Source of the DNA: Hirudinaria manillensis
Taxonomy: Eukaryota; Annelida; Clitellata; Hirudinida; Hirudinidae
DNA: 64,000 nucleotides
Reading direction: 5' to 3'
Assembly (NCBI GenBank): GCA_034509925.1
Contig: CM067527.1
Coordinates: forward strand, 13,932,001 to 13,996,000
Numbering within the stretch: position 1 is the first letter of the stretch; each line of letters opens with the position of its first letter. A program made the translations under genes and the position numbers. The notes below the pieces were generated by a model that was given only the letters and a program-made list of their open reading frames with translations, was not told the DNA's origin and did no database searches. This document shows, piece after piece, positions 36,746 through 53,901 of this stretch.

Positions 36746-38107
36746 ATGGAGGCGGCAACTTTAATCAATTCGTCGGGCAAGAGGCCAACACGCTTTTATT
36801 ACGGATCAAAAGGTAGCGCAATGGAGATTGATGTGAAACACAAAAAACGTAGGACTATGTTCACCAAGGTGCAAAAGGACAAACTGATGAAACGATATCG
36901 TACCAATCCCTTCATCAAGTTTCCAGAATTGCAAACATTTAGCGAAGATGTGGGGATAACGGAAGAAAGCGTTAAGGTACAAAAGAGTTTCTGTGTATCT
37001 GTTTAATTGTCACTGATTTCTAATGCAATGCTGAATGGACGTGACGAAAGTTACTTAATGCACGCATCCAAGACCATGTAGGCAGTACTGGATGAGTTGT
37101 ACAAACCTATTTTCGTTATGTTAAGAGATGCTAACAGAAGCTCAGAGTGCCATTTTCTTCCAAACATAACCGGTATCGTTTGTGTATATAGTATGTCGAG
37201 GATGTATGAAGAGGTACCAGAAAGCACTGGCTGCCACTTTGCATACAAGAATAAAGTTAGATACAACGGCCTTTTAAGCATTTTCAACTTTCTAACTTCC
37301 TTTAATTTCTTCCAAAAATTTGATGGTGATTTTCCACATTTTCACTAAATGCATATTGAACATTGTGAATAATAACGATTTACAAATTTATATCTTGTAT
37401 TCATTTAGCGCCATATAAATTAATTATTTTTCTGTCAAAACAGTAAAAAAACTATTTTCTTACATATTCAGATATGGTTCAAGAACAGAAGAAGCACTGA
37501 AAAACGCAGGTCAAAGAGTGTACCTCTGCCAGAGATCCATTCGGATCATACACCGAACACGAATCTACTGAACATATCTGATGACTACCAGATGATGCTT
37601 CCCGATATGGAATACCTTCACCCAAACACCGATTCGACACTTTACTATACGGGCATGACAAATAACAAGGATGTTATGTGGACCCCTGAAAATCAGTACG
37701 TTAACCAAATTCCGTCTTTTCCGTCTGCAACAGAACCCAACTTCGATCTTGTTGGAACGAATTCTTTGAATGGATATGCCTTCGGGAACATCGATTATGC
37801 TCCAATTGCAGCGCAGCCAACTTACAACGTTCAGACCCAATACCCAAACACCGGCCATCCAACTCCATGGCAATATCCCATGGTAAGCATTGGTCAACAC
37901 CAACAATACGCTCCCAATTATGCTTACCAGACCGGGGATTATGGTCGCTATCAGGCGACACAGAATCCGACACAAATGTACCACCACCAAAATGTCGGTT
38001 ACAACCAAATCCAGAACTATCAGCTATCTCTGCCCATGCAAAACCATAACTCGCGCAGTTTTGCCTCGTTATTGGAATCAGATGGCAGTGGCAGTTCTTC
38101 GATGTGA
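36746..38107 (+). CDS. PRD-class homeobox transcription factor with Lys50
   Basis: DNA-binding transcription factor of 288 residues in two exons, 36746-36976 and 37472-38107. The homeodomain spans about residues 32-91: KKRRTMFTKVQ in the arm and helix 1, ITEESVK at the start of helix 3, then IWFKNRRS from exon 2. Trp48, Phe49, Asn51 and Arg53 are present, and position 50 is Lys, as in Otx, Gsc and Pitx, which read TAATCC-type sites. The intron falls between homeodomain positions 46 and 47, the classic PRD-class position. Helix 1 and the loop are divergent (YRTNPFIKFPELQTF), so orthology to Otx, Gsc or Pitx cannot be fixed by eye. No paired domain is present. The C-terminal two thirds is rich in Tyr, Gln, Asn and Pro, resembling an activation region. 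Confidence 0.93.
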
Positions 38108-38715
38108 AAGCTTCCAGTTCGGTTTCAGTTTATTGAATGTTTCTTTAAGTATGAAGTGTGACCAAAATGCTCCTAGTTTTTGGAGTGTGAAGAGTGAACA
38201 AATTCCTTATTTTTTTCAATTCGATTTTTCAAATTTTATTAGTTTTTTCTTTTTTGCTGATTTTTGGAAACAGTTTTTCGTTAAATAAAAATTTAGTTTC
38301 ACATTGATTTGGTTTTCGTTCTACCGAGATCCCAGGTGCTGTATAGACACGTCTGCCAAAGTGCCCCTAACAATGCCAGAAAGCACCCCCACTTAAAGTT
38401 GAATGATTGCATTCATAAGCGAATCGTTCATCGGGTGCAGCCCTCATAACTTACGATCCTTAGTATCAGAACTATTTTAAGTAATTCTTCAGAGGCTTAG
38501 GATTCCAAGATGTGTGAAGCTCTTTTATTATGAATCGTTCGGGCAATGATCGTTTGAGAATGACATGGCAATGCTGCGATGTCCAATTTAGAACAGAAGT
38601 TTATTGTTCCTTCAGCTACAATTATCTTTAGTACTGCAACTTATTGAAAGTAAAAGATGTTTTGGCATAATTTGATTCCAACCAAAAGTCATTCTTGGGA
38701 TCATGTAGTCACGTT
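38108..38715. other. 3' flanks of convergent homeobox gene and ZNF330
   Basis: Holds the probable 3' UTR of the homeobox gene (an AATAAA lies near 38284) and of ZNF330. No gene is seen. Confidence 0.5.
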
Positions 38716-44402
<5,687 letters not shown>

Positions 44403-45029
44403 TTTAAGATTGCAAAGTCCTAAGCGAGTAACAACTGAAACTCTCTGCCTTCTTTGAGCTTGTTGTCTTTTTCGTTTATCGCCTGTATTGTGTTCACAAT
44501 GTAAACATAGACGCTGGAGTGTATGAAAAACATTTGGTTGGCTTAATAGTTCCACTCGGATTATTTTTGTTAAGTTGATATTTTTCTGGTTATAAAATTT
44601 ATTAATAAAATCAAACATTTGGATCTCAAATATATGAATGAGAACGAACAAGTTCTGTTTGACTGAGTCGAGTAATAAAAGCATCCATCAAAACCAAATC
44701 AAAGATGTCTGATGAATTGCTTTTCTGAATATTATAATAAATATTGCCTTCGTTTGAAAACCTTTTTAATTGCGTTGGAGAACAATTTCATGATTGAGAC
44801 ATCTGTGGAATGAAATGTAAATTTAAAAATTACAACCAATTAATCACATTAACAATAGAAATTGGCAATAATAACGATTAAACATTGGCACAGGTTTCTG
44901 ACGTCAAAATGAAAAAAAAATAAGCAATCGAAAACAAAAACCAACCATGGAAATGCTTATTAAAGTAATTTCTCACTGATTTTAAAACGCATTTATTATT
45001 TTTGAATTGTCTCCAAGCAGACGACTTCA
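44403..45029. promoter_or_regulatory. 627 bp gap between divergent ZNF330 and PPxY membrane gene
   Basis: Non-coding AT-rich spacer shared by two divergent genes; individual promoter motifs not identified. Confidence 0.35.
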
Positions 45030-48000
45030 ATGACGCAAATATTATTTAGGCGGGCTTTAGAAGAATGTCTAACGTTTCAACCGATGCCTAAAAGCAGTAG
45101 ATTCTTGACGAGGGTTTCTCTCGTGATACTAGTCGCTATTATGCATTTCATTCAAGGTTATTTCGTTTGTAATCAAAAACGAATTTAATTACTTGCAGAG
45201 ATGCGATAAACTTTATATGATATATAACAAATGGTATGATATGATTTATATGATAAAATATGAGACGCAATTTTGCACCACACAAAAAAGAACTTAATGA
45301 AACGGAATTTTCATTTAAGAAAATAAAAGCATAATTATTAGAGCCTTGTAAACGAATGTTAGTTAGATGATGGGGCAAAAGACAACTCACAGGCAGGAAT
45401 TTTTGGGTCCCTACCTCTTTCCAAGCCCTAGGCTAACCCAACCCTGACTCTGGAAATCCACAGTAAAAAGCGTGCCTGTGAGTCATCTATTGCCTATCGC
45501 TTATCCAGGTTCCTTTGTAAACTAACTGATTCACTCGCCAATAGGCATTTTGGGAGAATACACGATTGTAACTCAGTGCGGTTGCTTCAACAACGGTCGG
45601 AACGAGAACTCCATCATTCCAGTTTCACTTAAGGATTGCGATTCGGCCTTCTCCTTCGTCTGCTGTGCGGCTATTAAGATCAGCTCCACCGAAAAGGTGA
45701 AGCACCTCTGTTGTTTGGACAAAAAGGAGGTCCAAGCTCCGTCCTTTCTCGACAAATGCGTCTTGACCAGTCTCCAGTACGACAATATCGAGAGCATATT
45801 TGGAAAGTCTAGCGTCCTGTATCATAGGCAATACTATACCCTCAACTCCACTTTCGGCAGTCCCGATGATCAGATTGTTCACTTGTACAGGTAGGAATAA
45901 ATTTATAATGTTGTTTTAAATAGTATTAGAAGTTTTAATAAATAAATAATTATTCTGGAATGAATTTACAGTATTGTTTTAAGTAATATTAGAACTTTTA
46001 ATAAAACTAATTCTTAATACTAATCACTCCCTCTTACTACCTGAATAGCTATGAAGCATTCGACCGTGGGATGCTTCACCAGGAGCATTATTATATTGTT
46101 ACTTTCATCTCTAACGTAATCATAATCGTAGCCGTCATCATCACCACCACAATCATTATCATAACCACTAATAAATCATCATCATCACCGCCTTCAACAC
46201 AGTCTTGATCTCAGGTCCAACATGTTGTTCGGCGCCATGACACTGGTGGCCTTCTTGTGTCTCGTGTCTCTTTGTTTCTGTTCCAAGTTCTGTCAGAAGA
46301 GCCTCATCAGAAGAATCAATCAAGTCAACGAGGGCGCTAGAAGTGAGTCCTTAGTTAAGTCTCGAGAGCTAAGCCAATAAATCCCCATGTCGCTTGTGCT
46401 CGTGCATATGCATGTGTCGCATATTCAGCCACGCCCACTTTCCTTTTGGGAGGAATATATTTACATTTTATATTCAGAATATTTGTAACGAAAAGGGAAA
46501 TGTAGAGCATTTGCTAGACTGGCCGTAATCCCTTAATGTCCGGTTTTATGTTATCAAAGCGTTTATTCAGTTCGTAATTAAAATCAACGATTGAAAGCAA
46601 TGGAAATGTTACTTTTCACAGTCCAGATTAAACCAAAAAAACTGCTCCATCACCAATGTTAACTAAAGCATATAAATTATTGATTTCATCCGATGCCAAT
46701 CCAACAGTGCATAATAGTAATCGATCAATTAATCAATTGATGATCTGAGTGGTAATGTTGAAAAATGGATTCCCACGACTCGTGCGATCCGAGAGAATTC
46801 CACGAATGTTTTTTACTTTTTGCTTTTATGGGATTTACTTGAATTGTTAAAAGCTAGGATTGTAGTGAAAGGAAGTGAATAGGTGAATAAACATTATGAG
46901 ATGTTAAAAAAGATGAGAAAATCAACAAACATTATTATATTACACTATAATTGTATATATATTATTAGAAATGTTATATAATATATATACATATTATTAT
47001 GAACATTATCATATATATTATTATAAATGTTATACAATATATATATATACACATATTATTATAAACATTATCATACGGTGCCAATACTAGAAACTTCAAA
47101 ATGAACTTTGCATTTCACAAAAATTCTTTCAGCAGGAAAAACAACAAACAAATTGTACTTGCCACAATGAGATTTAAAATAGCATCACATTCTATCAGAA
47201 ATGAATCTAATTTATAATTTATAAAGAAAAAGGCAACTTAACTTTGCATCTTTTTTGAGAATCAGTTTTAAATTTAAATTTTAAATTAAGTTTTCGAAAT
47301 TCGTTCAAAAGACTGAGTAAAATAAATTGGCAGAGTCCATGATTAGTTGCACAAAAAGCACGTTAGCACATTAGCACGTTATATTCAAAATATTGAAAAT
47401 ATTCAAGAGATTCTCCAAAAAGAAATATGAATCACACGATCTGAGCATCAAGAAATTCGAGTGAAAAACATTTCAAAGGCAAATCATGAAGATGTCTTCC
47501 GCGTTCGAAATAACAGCAGAAGAATAATAAAGTTAACCCATGCTAACAGTATTAATCATCATGACATTGTAAAACTTAACAAACAACAACATCGTATCTC
47601 GGTGGTGATAATGATAGTGGAGATGACAATCACAGATATCATGATGGAGCAAAACTTCAACAAGCAACAACAACAAGATTAATAAATAAGAACAATGACA
47701 ATGATATGCAAATTTCTTACAAACTGCCAAACCTGTTACAATCATAAAAGAAATAAAACCGGTCAAAAATAACATTATCAACAACATGGTCAACAAGGGC
47801 AAGTTAACAATAACAACAACAATAACAACAACTATAACAACAACAATGACAACTCAGGCCTCTATCATTGGTGGATCCACGGAGGCTGCACTATGATTCA
47901 TGAGGTCAAACTCGCTGTACCTGAGTCTCCTCTTGCCCACCTTTCTGATGACGACAATGAACAGTGCTACGAGTATCACCGTCAGGGGTATTCCACCCAC

Positions 48001-51000
48001 TATGGCCCAGAGGTCTGAAATGATGATGAATGTGATGGTGATTAAGATGATGATAATGAAGATATGCCATCCCTAGTACCAGACTAACCATAGCATAGTT
48101 TATGTTGTAATAAAAGCTTCTGATTAAGAAATGACAAAAAGCTCTAGCAGAAAGAGATTGATTTCAATGGTCAATCGACCGAAGAAATCGATCGCAAACT
48201 GAGCCAAGACACTTCAACTCAACCCTAGCAAAACTCACATCTGAATGTTTTGCCTTGTGGCACTGTTTTAGTGCACGTGTCATCTTTGAGCTCAAAGCCA
48301 CTCAAACAGTAGCAATAATGAGTATCATTTGCTTCTTGTCTGCAGACTTCATTGTCCTTGCAGCTACCCATTTTATTGGGATCGCATGGCCTGCCTAAAA
48401 GTGATAATGATTTGTTTTTATTTTTTTAAATTTTGTGTCAAAGGAATCAACTAATATTATTATTATTATTTCCACATTTCCACAACACAGTCAAACTTAT
48501 CAACAATTTATGATATCTTAATGGAAATATTCAACAAATATTCAGCTCAAAATTTAACAATAAATAGCTTAATTAAGTAATAAATTCATAATGGAATTAC
48601 AAAAGTACTATAATGCTTGTGTCTATTACAACTATTAATTATTAATATACTAAGATGTTAATGTAATATCATAAATTACAAACTTGTATTGAAATATGAG
48701 ACAGCAGTAGTCATGGCACTAAGAGTGGTCGCGGTTAACTTCTCGTCGGGCTCGGGGGCATCGGTGCGACCTTTTGGACACTCAGAGAAACTCAGGTTAT
48801 GGGATGGAATGAGGTCAAGGGTCAGATTGGGTAGTATTCTTAAAAACACCTGAGTGTATAATATTAATAGCTATAATGAATAGCATAAGCAATCATGATG
48901 GTAGTCATTAGTATTATAGGTGCACATGGACCTATAATGCAATAAGATTATTAATACTGATGTTACTAGATGTAACCAATAGGAAGAGTCATAGACTTTA
49001 TATATTGTAATATGGCTCCTATTATATTGATAGTCAATTCATAACATCCAGGTTTCAATTGATACAAAATAAGTTGTTGTTGTTATTATTATTATTATTA
49101 TATCTATAATCAAATATGTAATAATTAAATATTCATTGAAACCTGGATGTTCACAACAAAGTCATCACTGAGATCCTTAATGGAATCCATCCTAAAGACA
49201 ATTTCATCTGCTAATTTGTTGCCATCGCTGTCCTTTAAGTCTTAAATTGAATGAAGGGGACATTAAAGAGATAAAATAGCAATTTAAATTGTTATACTTT
49301 TAATATAAAAAATTTTGAAAAAAAAGAAGAAAATTGATGAAGCTGCCTTTGAGAAATCAATGTTGGAACAAGTTAATATTTAAACTCTTAATTAATTGAA
49401 CTAACGTATAATATATTTAGTAATATTAATATAACAATAAATAACATAATAATAAATACTCCAATACCGTTTCAGACAGCTTCATTATAATGGTAATAGA
49501 ACCCCACACTTAATAAAGTCCTAGCAAGCTGAACCACAAATCGACTTTTAAACATAAACACCTACAGTTTTGATAAATTTAAAAAAAAAATGGATACATA
49601 TTTCCTCACCAGTGACATTTATGGTCTTTCTTGAATTTGAAATTTCGGTCGAAATCGAAATTTCATTTGATTTTCCACTAAAATTATAATAAAACTGGAA
49701 AGTTGAATTCATGGAGCAGAATTTGTTGAAGGACAAGCGATACTTCAGTGGAGAAGTAAGCAGCTGTGGGCAAAGTTAGATTTAGAAATAATAACAAACT
49801 TTTATAGTTTGTGTAGCTTTTAGTAAAATTCAGAAACAAAAATTCAATTTTAAGAATTTAAAATGTATTTCATTAGTATTTAAAATGTATTTCATTAGTA
49901 TTTAAAATGTATTTTGCATTTTTACAAAATGCTTCTTTATTGTCAGAGAGACAGTGAATGTACGACGACATAAATTAACATGCAGACTGGCCAAACAAGT
50001 AATGATTGCCACATCACGGCAATGGGTTTAATGATAAATAATTAATTAATTAATAAATGGGTTTAAGTACTAATTCCATTTTGTGAAATAATTTAAAATT
50101 CTCCTCATAACATACCCCATTCTTTGCCGAGCAATTTATCCCTGAGCAAATGTCATCAATGTGAACGACCAATTGGCAAGAAATATCTGCCAATTGTGAA
50201 TTCAATTCGTTCGTTTTGTTCACCAAAGATCTCATAGATTGGCAAAAGTTGGAATTTGAACTGCACTCTGCAAAACAAATTTATAATCAACTGTGGCATG
50301 GCTGTACTTTACTCAGAAGTGATAATAATGGGGTTTTTTTAACTAAAGACTTATAAGCATTTTAAATAATTAAATAAATAATAAGAATTTAAATGTTCAA
50401 CTATAACTCATTGAATTGTCTCATCCCTAATTTCATTTACTTTAGAAGTTTCGTCTATTAACAATTTTCTGTTTAATACCTAATTTTTAAATAAGTTAAA
50501 TATTCTACTTATTGCGACTTTTAAAAATGTGCGAATTTATACTCGCTCGCTCGCTAAAGACACCTTCTCCAGTAGTTGCAGAGTTCAATAAATATGGGAG
50601 CCAAAATTAATCTTTACTTAGAATTCAAAGTTTAAGTATCGAATGAGGAAGGGCCTCATGCCGTAATCAGCGTTTTTGGGAATATTTTTTGGTTTCGTAA
50701 AAATCCAAATTATAAATTGCTTTTGCGCTAGCAGTAGGTAGTGTCTGGTATTAAGTTTTCGGCAGCTACCTCTAAACTGCGTAGCTCAAAAACTCCATAC
50801 GAATTGAACTATAACCAAATGGAACCTAACTACCTCTTACTAAAGAAACTATGATTATCCATAAGAGTGAACGACAAGACGAATCAAGATGTTGCATTAC
50901 GAAATCAGTAAACACGGCTTTTAGATTTTAGGCTCTCTATGTTTTCCGAGCGCTATCGTCTAAACAAAACATATATCAGGTGTTTGACTGCTAGAGGCAG

Positions 51001-51672
51001 GTGACAGCTGATAATCTCGAAAATTCTCGTTTTTATTTTTTCCATTTTGTCGATTTCAAAAATAATTTGTTAAAATAGTTAACTGCTTGAGTCTATTTAA
51101 CTAATGTTCTAGTTCTGTTATTTTTCACGAAACTAGTTCATTGGCGATTTTGAATTTACCCAATGACTTGCTTCAAATCGAGACCAATTATATTAGATAA
51201 TTACTGACTTTGTGGAATCTATTTTTCGGAAATACACTTGACTAAAAATATTTTACTGCGATGCTTTTATTTATAAATTCTTGTAAACGTTTCAGATGAA
51301 ATCATGGAATGTTATCTTCTGCAAAACCTGAACAGTCAGTCAATACTTAGAGACTTTAATCCCTACAGTCCGTACGCCTTTGCCCCTCCACGCTACGAGA
51401 CATTGCCTAAAGAACCTCCAAGATATTCACGGATCTACTTATTAGAGAGCGAACCGCCCAACGAAACAGGAGGTTCTGTTGGCCAGCCCTCTAACCAAGC
51501 CCAGTTAACTCCTACTGGAGGGCAAAGGACTCAAGAAATGGATGCCGTAGTATCCATGGTTGTAACGAATATCCAACCGCCAGAAAACAAAGATATCGCC
51601 GTCATCTCCAGCACTCCCACTACGGGCGGACCCATTACGAATCAGATAAAAAATAGCGAGGCGAAAGTTTGA
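45030..51672 (+). CDS. Single-pass membrane protein with Cys-rich ectodomain and two PPxY motifs
   Basis: Four exons, 45030-45156, 45545-45890, 46215-46342 and 51296-51672, all in phase, giving 325 residues. A second in-frame ATG at 45084 gives a better leader (MPKSSRFLTRVSLVILVAI) and may be the true start. The ectodomain (exon 2) has about ten cysteines, several paired as CC or CxC (TQCGCF, FVCCAA, HLCCLD). Exon 3 encodes a transmembrane segment (MLFGAMTLVAFLCLVSLCF) followed by basic residues. The cytoplasmic exon has PPRYETLP and PPRYSRI, two PPxY motifs that bind WW domains such as those of NEDD4-type ubiquitin ligases. This layout resembles small Shisa/CYYR/WBP1-like adaptors, but I cannot assign a family. 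The 4.95 kb third intron holds the EGF-domain gene on the other strand. Confidence 0.85.
47854..50267 (-). CDS. EGF-domain membrane protein, nested antisense in an intron (5' end not found)
   Basis: Six exons right to left, phases agreeing: 50116-50267, 49610-49763, 49143-49240, 48684-48849, 48239-48394, 47854-48014, about 295 residues. The fifth exon is one EGF-like domain with six cysteines spaced CDPNKMGSC, EVC, HYCYC and DDTC. The last exon gives a transmembrane helix (LWAIVGGIPLTVILVALFIVV), a basic stop-transfer (RKVGKRRLRYSEF) and a short tail ending MIEA. Earlier exons are extracellular, with Cys-rich and Asn-glycosylation-like sites (NKT, NFS, NVT, NLT). The first visible exon needs one spare base upstream, so a leader exon is missing; I searched 50268-51295 without a convincing candidate. 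Function unknown; likely a cell-surface adhesion or signalling protein. Confidence 0.8.
50268..51295. other. Intron stretch expected to hold the leader exon of the EGF gene
   Basis: Mixed-composition sequence, less AT-rich at 50520-51020. No coding exon could be supported on either strand. Confidence 0.4.
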
Positions 51673-52016
51673 CCGATTCACTTGGTCAAGTAATGTCTGG
51701 ACTAACGCGTTAAAATCCATCCCTTGATTTGATTTGAATATTTTAGAGTAATTGGTGACTCAGATCATTTTTAATAAATAAATATTCAATATATTCTAAA
51801 TTTTTAGTAAATAAATATTTAATATATTCTAAATGTATTGCATTCAAGTTACTGTTATTAAATTTTAATGCAGCTCTTCACAATTAAAATATTTAATTAA
51901 TTAATTAATTTTAAATAAAAAAAATTGTTTCAGCATCTTTCTATCATAAAGAATTGTTTACCTCGACTCGAGACCGGTTCAAAAGTGTTTCGCACGATTA
52001 TAACGAATAGACGAGT

Positions 52017-53234
52017 ATGTTATTTTGTAGTAATTGCGCGACAGAAGTAATTACACAATGCGGGAGCGGCGAAGTCGTCTGTCAAGAATGCGGCCAAGTA
52101 CTTGCGGAAGGCGAGCTCCAAATCAACGAGTTTCCCCGAACTGACCAAAACGCAAGGCAATGCCTAAATGCCGAGCGTCCCTTTCATTTGAGGCAACACA
52201 AATCGAAACGAATATCGGATGGCTTGAACGCTTGCTACCAGTTGGCTCAAAGTGTCTGCTATGCCATGGGATTCAACGCGCTGTATGACGACGTGAAGCA
52301 GATGATTACAAAAGTGCTCAAGCACGAACACTTCACTCACAGGCGAATCGAGAGCAAGAAAACGATCACTGCCTGCTGCGTTTACTTGGTCTTCCGTGGC
52401 AGGAGTCTCGCTATAACTTTCGATGACTTGCAGAAACACTGCAAGGACACTCCTAAGAATTATGAACACTGGAAGTCTCAGTTGGTTCAACATTTTCCTG
52501 AGCTAATCGAGCTTAATGTCAAAACTAGCCTCAGCGAGCTGGCAGCCAGAGTGATAGGGACTCTGAAATTGGGCAAAGCCATACAGGACAAAGTATTGGA
52601 AATTGTCAATCTTGCCGACAAGCTTTGGCTAACCGAAGGCCACAAGCCGGAACTCCTCGTCCTGGCTTCGTGCTACCTCGCTTGGGTTGCCGAGGCACCG
52701 TCGAGACGAATGAAAGTCAAAGTCGCCAAGTTCTGCGAGATGCACAAAATTGCGGAGAAGACTCCGATGATAGCGAAGAGCGTGACGTACCTCCTCCAGG
52801 CCTTGAAGCAACTGGCCGAACAACTGCCCTGGTACAAGAACGACTCTAACAGTGCCAAGGAAACGCAGGGCATCAGAGTGATCCTACACCTTCAAGACAT
52901 CCTCAGCTTCCAGAAGCTACTGATCACCGAAGCCTCCAAAAAACTCAAAGACCCGGACTCCGAGGAACCTCCGCAGTTCGGAGGCAAGAGGCCGAGAGTG
53001 GACGACAGTTGGGCCTACGAGATCAGGAAGAAGTTGAAGGCAGACAAGAGCTGTCCTCCGAGAGACGACCAGTACTTCGAGATTCCAGAAGGACTGGACC
53101 TTATGAGAGAAGAGCTCGATGAATTTGACCTCGACGAGGAACAACTGAAGGAGCACATAAGGTCGCCAGAAGAATTCATCCTGTCCATGAATGTCAGGGA
53201 CTTGGTAGACGTCGATGCAGAGCCTGCTCGTTAG
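52017..53234 (+). CDS. BRF2: Transcription factor IIIB 50 kDa subunit (TFIIB-related factor 2), intronless
   Basis: TFIIB-like initiation factor that, with TBP and BDP1, recruits RNA polymerase III to type 3 promoters such as U6. It has 405 residues in one exon (human 419). The N-terminal zinc ribbon has Cys4, Cys7, Cys22 and Cys25 (FCSNC and VVCQECG). Two cyclin folds follow: first ITACCVYLVFRGRSLAITFD, second ETWL-like DKLWLTEGHKPELLVLASCY, then LAWVAEAPSRRMKVKVAKFC, which matches BRF2 closely. The C-terminal part is acidic with DEEQLKEHIRSPEEF, matching the BRF2-specific tail motif. The BRF2-type second fold separates it from BRF1 and TFIIB. A polyadenylation signal AATAAAATAT lies near 53478. 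It begins 345 bp after the PPxY gene stop, on the same strand. Confidence 0.93.
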   Translation: MLFCSNCATEVITQCGSGEVVCQECGQVLAEGELQINEFPRTDQNARQCLNAERPFHLRQHKSKRISDGLNACYQLAQSVCYAMGFNALYDDVKQMITKVLKHEHFTHRRIESKKTITACCVYLVFRGRSLAITFDDLQKHCKDTPKNYEHWKSQLVQHFPELIELNVKTSLSELAARVIGTLKLGKAIQDKVLEIVNLADKLWLTEGHKPELLVLASCYLAWVAEAPSRRMKVKVAKFCEMHKIAEKTPMIAKSVTYLLQALKQLAEQLPWYKNDSNSAKETQGIRVILHLQDILSFQKLLITEASKKLKDPDSEEPPQFGGKRPRVDDSWAYEIRKKLKADKSCPPRDDQYFEIPEGLDLMREELDEFDLDEEQLKEHIRSPEEFILSMNVRDLVDVDAEPAR

Positions 53235-53901
53235 CATAATCGATGCAAATGCCTCGTGTTCGTGTTCGCTTTCGCCGTCGGTCCGTTTTGCACGACGCAT
53301 AAATTATGCTAAAGTGTCCGGCTTTTGACTTCTTTCCATGAATTCTGTTCCTTCCTTCCTTCCTGGTCTTGTTGCATGTTTGTTATTATTTTGCAGTTTG
53401 TATTAATTTTTTCTAGAAAAGTCTGTGATAAAATGTTTTTCTTTTGTATGGACGAACAAACGGTATTTCATAATTTTAATAAAATATATTTCTAAAGATC
53501 AACAAATAGAGTTTTTCTTTATTTACCACAAAAGATAATGTAACGGCAATATAATAGACACAATATAGACGTATGTCATTGATTACGTTCTGCATAAAAA
53601 ACATGTGATTTTGTCAAATTTATTAATTTCAAAATTTAATTTCTTTTTAAATTTATTTCTGGTACAAATTTTAATAACAGTTTCTGGTTTACAGCTGACG
53701 CTAGGTAAAGCAACAAGTAAAAGTGGCCATAAAGGTTATTAGTTCCACGAAATGAAACCAACGAGCCAACAATGTCATGGCATGACATTTTCTGTGAACA
53801 TGATGTGAAAAGAAACATTACATGCATGTATGGTTCGTGCAATGAATGTCAATAAAGCCACATAGATATACAGTCGAAGGCATTCATAATTCCAGCAGCA
53901 T

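Noticed and set aside
37565-38008. 147-codon minus-strand frame
   Set aside because: Mirror of the homeobox gene's second exon.
52164-53300. Antisense frames of 64-127 codons
   Set aside because: Shadows of BRF2 on the opposite strand.
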